Both the position numbers and the translations under genes were made by a program. The notes under the pieces are model-generated. The model was given only the letters and a program-made list of their open reading frames with translations. It was not told the DNA's origin and made no database searches. DNA of 64,000 nucleotides from Bacteroidales bacterium (GTDB lineage: Bacteria; Bacteroidota; Bacteroidia; Bacteroidales; F082). The stretch is from positions 16,703 through 80,702 of the forward strand of contig JAFUVT010000004.1 in the NCBI GenBank assembly GCA_017477425.1, in the 5' to 3' direction. Below are positions 17,548 through 24,742 of the stretch, one piece after another; position 1 is the stretch's first letter; every line of letters starts with the position of its first letter.

Positions 17548-18858
17548 ATGAAAATGCTGATTCTTGTACCGAAAATCACAGGGCGCGTGATGTATGTCTT
17601 CCAGTTGCTGTTCGGTCAGCTGCTGGGCCTTGATTACGATTTCACCACCGATGCCGCGCAATTTGAGGCTTATGATGGGCCGAAATTGCATTACGGAACG
17701 CAACGCCTTGGTGATGAGCCGTTTGTGAAAACTGTCGACCTGCTTTTTGAGCGTCATATCCACGAGCAAAGTTTCCGTACCGTCGATTTTGAGGGTACCG
17801 TGGCGCCTTACGCGGTGTACGGTAACGGCAACTTGTTGCCGTTCGATGTGTTTGCCGCCTCGTTTTTCTTGGTGTCGCGCTATGAGGAATATCTCTCGCA
17901 GGTGCGCGACCAATATGGCCGTTTTCGCGCTGAATCTTCTTGGATGTTTGAAAACGGAATGCTGCAAAAGCCATTGGTAAACATTTGGACTAAAGCTTTA
18001 GGTGAACGCTTGAAATCAATTTATCCTGAGATTGTTACTAGCGAAAAGAGATTTGCTTTTGTTCCCACCTACGACATCGATGCGGCCTGGGCATTCAAGC
18101 ACAAAGGAGTCTATCGTACGGTAGGTGGATTTTTCAAGGATTTGGCCGCTGGCGACCGCAATCGCATCCGCGAAAGGCATCAAGTGCTTCGAGGCAAACG
18201 CAAGGACCCATTCGACTCGCTCGAGTTTCAATTTGACTTGCAAAAAAGGTTTAAGTTAAAGCCTATATATTTCGTTCTTTGTGGCGATTACGATACCAAC
18301 GACAAGAACATTTCCATTCGGAAGACTGCCTTCCAAAGCCTCATCAAGCATTTGGGCGACTATGCCGATGTGGGTATCCATCCTTCGTTCTCGTCTTACC
18401 TTGACATCCAAAAACTCCACACTGAAATCGACAGGCTTTCGGAAGTGCTTCACCGTCCCATTACCAAGAGCCGCCAGCATTTCCTGAGGATGAACTTGCC
18501 GCGTAGCTATCAGAAACTCATCGAGTTGGACATCAGCGACGACTACACGATGGGCTTTGCCTCGCAAGCAGGTTTCCGGGCGGGCATCGCCGACACCTTC
18601 CGCTTCTATGACCTTGAAAACGACATGGTTACCAATCTCAATGTGCACCCGTTCGCCCTCATGGACGGCACGATGCGTGACTATTTGAATCTCGATGTGG
18701 ACGCTTCGTTTACTTTGGCTAAACAGCTTGTCGACGAGGTGAAGGCTGTGAATGGCACATTTATCTATCTCACTCATAATGAAACTCTTGGAGGCGAGCA
18801 ACGCTGGGTCGGCTGGCCCGAAATGTATCGCCGATTATTAGAATATGTTTATCAATGA
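17548..18858 (+). CDS. Polysaccharide deacetylase-like protein
   Basis: A 436-residue cytoplasmic protein; the alternative start at 17554 (MLILVPKITGR) is equally plausible given the promoter position. The N-terminal 150 residues are of a kind found fused to deacetylase-like domains in Bacteroidota. The C-terminal part has deacetylase-fold marks: PTYDIDAAW (the TFDID-type metal-binding start), DVGIHPSFSS (the H.S region), YTMGFASQAGFRAGIADTFRFYDL and NGTFIYLTHN. It probably acts on a cell-surface or capsule sugar. It overlaps the next gene by four bases (ATGA), so the two are translationally coupled and likely share a pathway in surface glycan or peptidoglycan modification. Confidence 0.75.
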   Translation: MKMLILVPKITGRVMYVFQLLFGQLLGLDYDFTTDAAQFEAYDGPKLHYGTQRLGDEPFVKTVDLLFERHIHEQSFRTVDFEGTVAPYAVYGNGNLLPFDVFAASFFLVSRYEEYLSQVRDQYGRFRAESSWMFENGMLQKPLVNIWTKALGERLKSIYPEIVTSEKRFAFVPTYDIDAAWAFKHKGVYRTVGGFFKDLAAGDRNRIRERHQVLRGKRKDPFDSLEFQFDLQKRFKLKPIYFVLCGDYDTNDKNISIRKTAFQSLIKHLGDYADVGIHPSFSSYLDIQKLHTEIDRLSEVLHRPITKSRQHFLRMNLPRSYQKLIELDISDDYTMGFASQAGFRAGIADTFRFYDLENDMVTNLNVHPFALMDGTMRDYLNLDVDASFTLAKQLVDEVKAVNGTFIYLTHNETLGGEQRWVGWPEMYRRLLEYVYQ

Positions 18859-19784
18859 TACATTACTTCGAACATAAAGACATCGACAAAAGGAAATGGG
18901 ACGCCACCATCGCCGAATGTGGCAATATTTACGCTTTTTCGTGGTACCTCGACATTGTCCACCCTGGATGGGAAGCCGTTGTCGAGGATGATTATCAAGC
19001 AGTTATGCCACTGACAGGAGGAAAGAAATTTGGCGTCGACTACCTGTTTCAGCCCTATTTCGTGCAGCAATTAGGCGTTTTCTCAAAGCTGCCGCTCTCT
19101 GACGAAAAAACTGAAGCTTTTCTGCAAGCCATACCTCAAAAATTCCGTTTTGCCGAGATTCGTTTGAATGAAAGCAATACTTTAGGTAACGATTTTCAAG
19201 GATTTGAATATCATCGAAATATAATTCTTGATTTGAATCGAGGTTACGATGATATCAAGGCCCACTACCATACCAACACAAAACGTAATTTGGCCAAGGC
19301 CGAGAACAGCAATTTGCAGATTGTCGACACGGTCATTCCGTATCATGTGGTGGCCTTGTTCACCGACAACCGTGGCGCCTTGTTGGACAAATGGGGCGAG
19401 GCCGAATATGCCCGTTTGACCAAGTTGACCCAAACGGCAGTCAATCGCAACGCGGCGTTCATTTTAGGCGTAACGGAGAAGGGTGTGGGACAGCTGCTTT
19501 GTGCCGCCATTTTCATGAAAGCCAACGGCCGTGTCACGTTCCTGTTTTCTGGCCTCACCGAGGAGGGCAAGCAACGTCAGGCGATGACCTATCTCTTGGA
19601 TTATGTCATTCAAAAGTATGCCAATCAGCCGATTACTTTCGACTTTGAAGGCTCCGACGACGATAATCTGGCGCGTTTTTATCTTGGTTTCGGCGGACAA
19701 GAGGTGAAATATCCTTCATACACTTTCAACCGGCTTTCGCCCTTGGGAAAAGCCATGCTGAAGCTCTGGAAAAGGAGAAAGTAA
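18855..19784 (+). CDS. FemAB/GNAT-like acyltransferase
   Basis: A 309-residue protein coupled to the deacetylase-like gene through an ATGA overlap. Its character is that of FemAB/BioF2-type tandem GNAT folds: FSWYLDIVHPGWEAVV and Y.AVMPLTGGKKFG near the N-terminus. The second half has NTKRNLAKAENSNLQIV, VTEKGVGQLLCAAIFMKANGRVTFLFSGLTEEG and TFDFEGSDDDNLARFYLGFG (the last is the usual Fem-like DF.G....+.ARFY.GFG). Such proteins transfer amino acids or acyl groups to peptidoglycan precursors or to surface sugars. Substrate unknown. The pairing with a deacetylase suggests deacetylation followed by acylation of the same sugar; that is inference. Confidence 0.72.
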   Translation: MIHYFEHKDIDKRKWDATIAECGNIYAFSWYLDIVHPGWEAVVEDDYQAVMPLTGGKKFGVDYLFQPYFVQQLGVFSKLPLSDEKTEAFLQAIPQKFRFAEIRLNESNTLGNDFQGFEYHRNIILDLNRGYDDIKAHYHTNTKRNLAKAENSNLQIVDTVIPYHVVALFTDNRGALLDKWGEAEYARLTKLTQTAVNRNAAFILGVTEKGVGQLLCAAIFMKANGRVTFLFSGLTEEGKQRQAMTYLLDYVIQKYANQPITFDFEGSDDDNLARFYLGFGGQEVKYPSYTFNRLSPLGKAMLKLWKRRK

Positions 19785-19825
19785 TAGATTGCGCTGGGGC
19801 TTTTGTTATTATTTTTGGAAAAATG

Positions 19826-19856
19826 TTTTGCGATTGGTTTCTTTTTCCTATTTTTG
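19826..19856 (+). promoter_or_regulatory. Promoter of upp (-33 TTTG and -7 TATTTTTG)
   Basis: TTTTG at 19826-19830 and TATTTTTG at 19849-19856 are 18 bases apart, a near-ideal Bacteroidota promoter 21 bases before the upp ATG. Confidence 0.75.
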
Positions 19857-19877
19857 TGCCAATAAAACCAACATACT

Positions 19878-20534
19878 ATGATAGAAATCCACAACTTAGG
19901 CGCCACAGATAGCGTGTTCAACCAGTTCATGGCTGAGATGCGCGACGCCACCATCCAACAAGACCGCCTCCGCTTCCGCCGCAACCTCGAACGTATCGGC
20001 GAAGTGATGGCCTATGAAATCAGCAAGACCCTCGAATACGAGGAAGAGGAAATTACTACTCCTTTGGGTATCAAGGAGATGCGGACGATGCGGGAACAAC
20101 CTGTCATTGCCACTATCCTTAGGGCTGGATTGCCATTCCATAACGGCATGTTGAACATGTTCGACCATGCCGACAATGCCTTCATCGCGGCCTACCGCAA
20201 ATACGACAAGAACGAGGATTTTGAGATTAAGGTGGAGTATTATTCTTCGGCGGATGTCGACGACAAGGTGCTCATCCTTTGCGACCCGATGCTGGCCACG
20301 GGCGAGAGCATCGTCAAGACCTTGCACGGTTTGTTGGACGACATGACACCAAAACATATCCACATCGCCGTGGCGGTGGCTAGCCAGGAAGGCCTGGATT
20401 ATGTGCAGCGCACCTTGTCGCGCCAGCCCGTCACCATTTGGGTGGGCAGCATCGATGAGGAGCTGACCGCAAAAGCTTACATCGTCCCGGGACTGGGCGA
20501 TGCGGGCGACCTTGCATACGGAGAAAAGAGATAA
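19878..20534 (+). CDS. upp: Uracil phosphoribosyltransferase
   Basis: A 218-residue cytoplasmic enzyme of the usual length (about 210-220). The PRPP-binding loop is LCDPMLATGESIVKTL (about residues 134-149). Other marks are ATILRAGLPFHNGMLNMFDHAD and the C-terminal uracil-binding part IVPGLGDAGDLAYG. It makes UMP from uracil and PRPP in pyrimidine salvage. It has its own promoter and is followed by a palindromic repeat before the transporter gene. Confidence 0.95.
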   Translation: MIEIHNLGATDSVFNQFMAEMRDATIQQDRLRFRRNLERIGEVMAYEISKTLEYEEEEITTPLGIKEMRTMREQPVIATILRAGLPFHNGMLNMFDHADNAFIAAYRKYDKNEDFEIKVEYYSSADVDDKVLILCDPMLATGESIVKTLHGLLDDMTPKHIHIAVAVASQEGLDYVQRTLSRQPVTIWVGSIDEELTAKAYIVPGLGDAGDLAYGEKR

Positions 20535-20543
20535 TCTTTGCGT

Positions 20544-20602
20544 TCGGCGTTTCGACAGGCTCAACGACCGCGAAGGGTCCCTGAGCCTGTCGAAGGGCCC
20601 GA
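20544..20602. repeat. TTCGACAGGCTCA palindromic repeat between upp and a transporter gene
   Basis: Perfect 13-base arms TTCGACAGGCTCA (20551-20563) and TGAGCCTGTCGAA (20582-20594) with an 18-base loop. Same family as 21978-22032 and the copies inside dnaX and the T9SS protein at 0.8 kb. Confidence 0.85.
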
Positions 20603-20620
20603 CCACTAAAATATGGGCTT

Positions 20621-21973
20621 ATGTCTGAAGAAAAGAAAAAACGCGATGGCTTCGGCTCGAAGATAGGCATCATCGCTGCCGCTGCGGGCTCGGCCATCGG
20701 ATTGGGCAATATCTACCGCTTCCCCTGTGAGTTGGGCAACAACGGCGGTGCGGCTTTCCTCTTGGTTTATCTGGCCGTCGTCATCTTTCTCGGCATCCCC
20801 GTGATGCTGTCGGAGCTGGTCATCGGGCGGCGCGGGCAAAGCAATCCCGTTGGCGCGTTTAAGAAACTCGCACCCAAAACGGCTTGGCCCATCGTGGGTT
20901 ATATGGGCGTCCTTTGCGGCTTCATCATCTTCGCGTTCTATTCCACCATCTCGGGCTGGACGCTCGAATACATCGTGAAGTCTGTGTCTAACTCGTTCCA
21001 GGGCAAGGACTTGGCCGCGATGGAACAGGATTTCGCCAACTTCCACAACATGGGTTGGCGCAACGTGATGTGGCAGGCTGTGTTCATTTTCCTGACGGGT
21101 TTCGTGGTCTTCAAAGGCGTGCAGAACGGCATCGAGAGGTACGCCAAAATCCTGATGCCAGTGTTGCTGGTCATATTGATTATCCTTGGCATCCGTTCCG
21201 CCACTTTACCTGGTGCCAAAGACGGCCTCACCTTCCTCTTCAAGCCTGATTTCTCGAAGATTACGGGAAAAGTGCTCATCAGTGCGCTGGGACAAGGGTT
21301 CTTCTCATTGAGCCTCGGCATGGGTGCTTTGATAACTTACGGCTCCTATATCAAAAAGGACGACAACCTCACATCCACCGCTTTCTCGGTCGTGCTTTCC
21401 GACACCTTGATAGCGTTGCTGGCAGGCATCGTCATCTTCCCTGCAGCTTTCTCGTTCGGCATCAATCCGCAAGCGGGTATGGGTTTGGTTTTCAATACGA
21501 TACCCATGATTTTCAACCAGATGATCGGAGGCTATTGGTTCTGCATCATTTTCTTTGTGTTGCTGGCCATCGCTGCGCTGACGTCCACCATTTCGCTGTT
21601 GGAGGTGGTGGTGGCATATCTCTCCGAGGAGTTGCACATCAAGCGGCAATGGGCCACGGTGTTGGCTTGTGTGGCCACCATGCTCATCGGCAGTTTCGCC
21701 TCGTTGAGCCTGATGAGCGACACGCCTTTCGCCATCGCCGGCAAGCCCGTATTTGACTGGATGGACTTCGTTTCGTCCAACATCCTCCTCCCGTTGGGTG
21801 GTGTGCTCATCGTCCTGTTTGTGGGCTGGAAGCTGGGCAAGTCGCACTTCTTCGACGAGGTGACCAATGGCGGCAAGCTGAAGTCGCCCTTGAAAAAGAT
21901 GATCTTGTTCATCATCAGATATTTGGCACCTTTGGCCATCATTGTTATTTTTATCAGTGGATTAATCAAATAA
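20621..21973 (+). CDS. Sodium-dependent transporter of the NSS (SNF) family
   Basis: A 450-residue inner-membrane protein with about 11 hydrophobic segments, the usual bacterial NSS number. The family signature is at the N-terminus: GFGSKIGIIAAAAGSAIGLGNIYRFPCELGNNGG, whose unwound TM1 forms the sodium and substrate site. Another family stretch is QGFFSLSLGMGALITYGSYI (TM6-7 region). It imports an amino acid or similar small solute with Na+. The substrate is not readable. Palindromic repeats of the same family flank the gene on both sides (20544-20602 and 21978-22032). Confidence 0.9.
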   Translation: MSEEKKKRDGFGSKIGIIAAAAGSAIGLGNIYRFPCELGNNGGAAFLLVYLAVVIFLGIPVMLSELVIGRRGQSNPVGAFKKLAPKTAWPIVGYMGVLCGFIIFAFYSTISGWTLEYIVKSVSNSFQGKDLAAMEQDFANFHNMGWRNVMWQAVFIFLTGFVVFKGVQNGIERYAKILMPVLLVILIILGIRSATLPGAKDGLTFLFKPDFSKITGKVLISALGQGFFSLSLGMGALITYGSYIKKDDNLTSTAFSVVLSDTLIALLAGIVIFPAAFSFGINPQAGMGLVFNTIPMIFNQMIGGYWFCIIFFVLLAIAALTSTISLLEVVVAYLSEELHIKRQWATVLACVATMLIGSFASLSLMSDTPFAIAGKPVFDWMDFVSSNILLPLGGVLIVLFVGWKLGKSHFFDEVTNGGKLKSPLKKMILFIIRYLAPLAIIVIFISGLIK

Positions 21974-21977
21974 ATAG

Positions 21978-22032
21978 TCGGCGTTTCGACAGGCTCAACG
22001 GCCGAGGGTCCTTGAGCTTGTCGAAGGGCCCA
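21978..22032. repeat. TTCGACAGGCTCA palindromic repeat after the NSS transporter gene
   Basis: Arms 21985-21997 (TTCGACAGGCTCA) and 22013-22025 (TGAGCTTGTCGAA) differ at one position, which leaves a G-U pair. Second intergenic copy of the family. Confidence 0.85.
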
Positions 22033-22043
22033 AACGAAACAGT

Positions 22044-22958
22044 ATGGAACCGGTTCGCAAATGGTTTTCATTCAACAAGGGAGAGCGCATCGCCATCATC
22101 ACGATCATGGCAGCCATCGTCGTTTTGATTTTGGCCTGCCTGTTCCGACCTGCACGGAAATCATTGAGCGAAAGCAGTTTGCACAATCTGGACTCGTTGT
22201 TGGCCCTTCGGCAACAAGCCCATGAAATACAGCAGCAACAGCAGACCGAAAAAGGGCAGGAGGTGGCCGAGTTGCATCCTTTTCCCTTCAATCCCAACAC
22301 ATTGACTGAGGAGGAATGGCAGAAGATGGGCCTGACCGACCGCCAGATTCGCAACATCATGAATTATCAGGCGAAGGGCGGCAAGTTCTATTCGAAGAGC
22401 GACCTCGGCAAGCTGTACACCATCAGCGAGGAAGAGTTCGCGCAGTTGGAGCCTTTCATCGTGTTGCCCGAAGTTTCGCGAAGCACAAAGACCAATCCCT
22501 ATACGAAAAAGGCTGAAAACCAATCCGCTGAAGAGAAATCCAAACCAGAAAAGAAACCCATTCCCATCGTCGACCTCAACACGGTGGATTCCACGACGTT
22601 GGTGGAGTTGCCGCAAATTGGGGGCTACACGGCGGCGCGCATCATCGCCTTCCGCGAAAAGTTGGGCGGCTTCATCGACAAGGAGCAGTTGCGCGATGTG
22701 AAAGGCATGGATGCTGAGCGTTTTGCCACCATTCAGCCTTATATTAATATAGGTGCGACCGAACTGCGCAAGTTGGATGTCAACCGCGCCGACTTCAAGA
22801 CTTTGGTGAACCATCCTTACCTCAACTACGAGCAGGTGAAGCGCATCGTCAATCAACGCGAGAAACGCGGAATGATCAAGGACTGGACACAGCTGCAAAG
22901 CCTGATTCAGGACGACGGCGAGGTGAATCCGCTTTTGGAACATTATGTGACTTATTGA
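22044..22958 (+). CDS. Membrane-anchored helix-hairpin-helix protein (ComEA-like)
   Basis: A 304-residue protein with one N-terminal membrane helix (IAIITIMAAIVVLILACLF, about 16-34). Three helix-hairpin-helix units follow: FNPNTLTEEEWQKMGLTDRQIRNIMNYQAKGG, VDLNTVDSTTLVELPQIGGYTAARIIAFREKLGG and LDVNRADFKTLVNHPYLNYEQVKRIVNQREKRG. This is the architecture of ComEA-related proteins that bind DNA outside the cytoplasmic membrane, so a role in DNA uptake or nucleic-acid binding is possible, but most Bacteroidota members are uncharacterised. A Lys/Glu-rich linker (about 145-170) separates units one and two. A palindromic repeat lies 11 bases upstream. Confidence 0.78.
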   Translation: MEPVRKWFSFNKGERIAIITIMAAIVVLILACLFRPARKSLSESSLHNLDSLLALRQQAHEIQQQQQTEKGQEVAELHPFPFNPNTLTEEEWQKMGLTDRQIRNIMNYQAKGGKFYSKSDLGKLYTISEEEFAQLEPFIVLPEVSRSTKTNPYTKKAENQSAEEKSKPEKKPIPIVDLNTVDSTTLVELPQIGGYTAARIIAFREKLGGFIDKEQLRDVKGMDAERFATIQPYINIGATELRKLDVNRADFKTLVNHPYLNYEQVKRIVNQREKRGMIKDWTQLQSLIQDDGEVNPLLEHYVTY

Positions 22959-23242
22959 TTACAATATTGTATTTTGTCCAACAGTATGATTCGCTTGTTG
23001 AAGAGGGGGAACGATGGAATACCTTGTTTTCACTTTTTCCGCCGCCGACAGAACCTTGCTATTGTACAACGACTTCATACAAGTTGATGGGTGACACGAT
23101 ATTAGATGGAGTCAGCTATAAGAAGTTATATTCTACAACTCATGAAGACATGTCGGACTGGCGTTTGGATGGGGTCTTGAGAGAAAACGAAGTAGGACAA
23201 GTCTTGAAATGCCATACGAACCGCGTAGCGGTGAGGAGATAG
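22955..23242 (+). pseudogene. Remnant of a secreted Bacteroidota protein
   Basis: The frame has no good ATG at its head and overlaps the stop of the previous gene. It encodes YDSLVEEGERWNTLFS, TTTSYKLMGDTILDGVSYKKLY and DWRLDGVLRENE. This is the typical beginning of a family of T9SS-exported proteins (the part right after the signal peptide), but there is no signal peptide. The frame ends after 95 codons with no C-terminal domain. It is best read as a decayed gene lacking both ends; a large hairpin follows at 23261-23325. Confidence 0.55.
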
Positions 23243-23260
23243 CCTTAGGCAGGGCGAATG

Positions 23261-23325
23261 AGCCAAAGCCCCCGACCCATCTCGTTTGGCGACAAAGCTT
23301 GGGTCGGCAAGGCTTTGGCTTTTTC
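23261..23325 (+). terminator. Long hairpin with T tract
   Basis: Arms AGCCAAAGCC..CGACCCA (23261-23279) and TGGGTCG..GGCTTTGGCT (23300-23320) pair with small bulges, followed by TTTTT. It could end transcription coming from the 17.5-23.2 kb genes. It may also be a dispersed repeat. Confidence 0.55.
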
Positions 23326-23370
23326 GTGCAAAGAATTGAAGTCTGTTGAGCGACAAAACGGAAAAAATGC

Positions 23371-23378
23371 TACTTTTG
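23371..23378 (+). promoter_or_regulatory. Bacteroidota -7 box for the secreted protein at 23398
   Basis: TACTTTTG, 19 bases before the ATG, with a TTG at 23346-23348 as possible -33 element. Confidence 0.65.
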
Positions 23379-23397
23379 CAAGTTCTATTTCTCGAAA

Positions 23398-24663
23398 ATG
23401 CGAAAACTGATTTTTGTCATATTGACTTTGTTCTCTTTGGCGATGCCGTCGCGCGCCGCCTATCTCCTCATTCCGATGGACAACACCCAGACCAACCACC
23501 TGAAAGCCTACGGCGTGGCCTATTGGGTGCTGCAACGCGAGGTGGAAATCAGCTGGCTGCTCAACTATAGGGGAGGGAGCTACCTGATTCCTTATCACGA
23601 CATGTTTGAGCGCGAGTGCAAGATGCGCAACGTTTCCTACAACGTCATCGCCGACGCGCAAGCCGATGCCATCTTGGCCGAAATCGCCGACCCAGGCGTC
23701 AATATGGACGAGATGAAGCTCCAAAAAGTGCCGCGTGTGGCCGTGTATGCGCCCAAGAACAACCTGCCTTGGGACGATGCCGTCACCCTCGTGCTGACCT
23801 ACGCCGAAATCCCTTACGATGTGGTATATGACGATGAAGTTTTGCAAGGCGTGTTGCCCACCTACGACTGGCTGCACCTGCACCACGAGGACTTCACGGG
23901 ACAATACGGCAAGTTTTGGGCGCGCTACCGCAACTATCCTTGGTATCAGGAGGACGTGCGCGCGCAGGAAGCCACGGCGCAACGCTGGGGCTTCACCAAA
24001 GTTTCGCAACTCAAATTGGCCGTGGCCAAGAAAATCCGCGAGTTCGTGGCGGGCGGCGGCTACATGTTCGCCATGTGCTCCGCACCCGACAGCTTTGATG
24101 TGGCCTTGTCCGCCGAAGGCCTCGACATCTGCGACTACATGTTCGATGGCGACCCCATCCGCAGCGGCGACCCGCAACGCCTTGATTATGACCAATGTTT
24201 TGCCTTCACCGACTTTAAGGTCTCGACCAACCCTCAGGAATACGAAATCTCCAACATCGACGTCACGCAAGGGCGTATGCAGAAGGTGAGGGAGGAGAAC
24301 GACTATTTCCTTTTGTTCGATTTTTCGGCCAAGTGGGACCCCGTCCCGACCATGCTCACGCAATGCCACGAAAGGCTTGTGAAAGGTTTCATGGGCCAGA
24401 CTACGGCTTTCAACAAGGCGGTGGTCAAGCCGTCGGTAATTGTTTTGGGCGACAATGCCGCGCTCAACGAGGACCGCTACATCCACGGCAATTTCGGCAA
24501 CGGCTTCTGGACGTTCCTCGGCGGCCACGACCCCGAGGACTACCAACACATCGTCGGCGACCCGCCCACCGAGCTGGACATGTACCCCAATTCACCGGGC
24601 TATAGGCTCATTTTGAACAACATTTTGTTCCCTGCGGCAAAGAAAAAAGAGCAGAAAACATGA
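23398..24663 (+). CDS. Conserved secreted Bacteroidota protein of unknown function
   Basis: A 421-residue protein with a signal peptide (LIFVILTLFSLAMPSRA). It belongs to a well-conserved Bacteroidota family that, from memory, is often labelled asparagine synthetase B. I see neither an N-terminal glutaminase cysteine nor the synthetase P-loop, so that name is unsupported. Striking conserved-looking stretches are LLIPMDNTQTNHLKAYG, WLLNYRGGSYLIPY, YAPKNNLPWDDAVTLVLTYAEIPYDV, YDWLHLHHEDFTGQYGKFW, FVAGGGYMFAMCSAPDSFD and NGFWTFLGGHDPEDYQH. The HLHHEDF and GGHDPED clusters look like a metal or active site. The latter part resembles glutamine-amidotransferase-like or surface carbohydrate-active folds. 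It has its own promoter; function unknown. Confidence 0.7.
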   Translation: MRKLIFVILTLFSLAMPSRAAYLLIPMDNTQTNHLKAYGVAYWVLQREVEISWLLNYRGGSYLIPYHDMFERECKMRNVSYNVIADAQADAILAEIADPGVNMDEMKLQKVPRVAVYAPKNNLPWDDAVTLVLTYAEIPYDVVYDDEVLQGVLPTYDWLHLHHEDFTGQYGKFWARYRNYPWYQEDVRAQEATAQRWGFTKVSQLKLAVAKKIREFVAGGGYMFAMCSAPDSFDVALSAEGLDICDYMFDGDPIRSGDPQRLDYDQCFAFTDFKVSTNPQEYEISNIDVTQGRMQKVREENDYFLLFDFSAKWDPVPTMLTQCHERLVKGFMGQTTAFNKAVVKPSVIVLGDNAALNEDRYIHGNFGNGFWTFLGGHDPEDYQHIVGDPPTELDMYPNSPGYRLILNNILFPAAKKKEQKT

Positions 24664-24692
24664 AAATATGATGCTCTTTTCGACAATATTCT

Positions 24693-24700
24693 TATATTTG
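24693..24700 (+). promoter_or_regulatory. Bacteroidota -7 box for the first C10 protease
   Basis: TATATTTG, 43 bases before the ATG at 24743; it supports that start rather than the in-frame ATG at 24668. Confidence 0.65.
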
Positions 24701-24742
24701 CGCCCTAAAACGAATGATAAACAACACAATAACATTAAAACT

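Noticed and set aside
23398..24663. Naming the gene asnB
   Set aside because: No N-terminal nucleophile cysteine and no ATP-pyrophosphatase motif, and a signal peptide is present, which does not fit a cytoplasmic amidotransferase.
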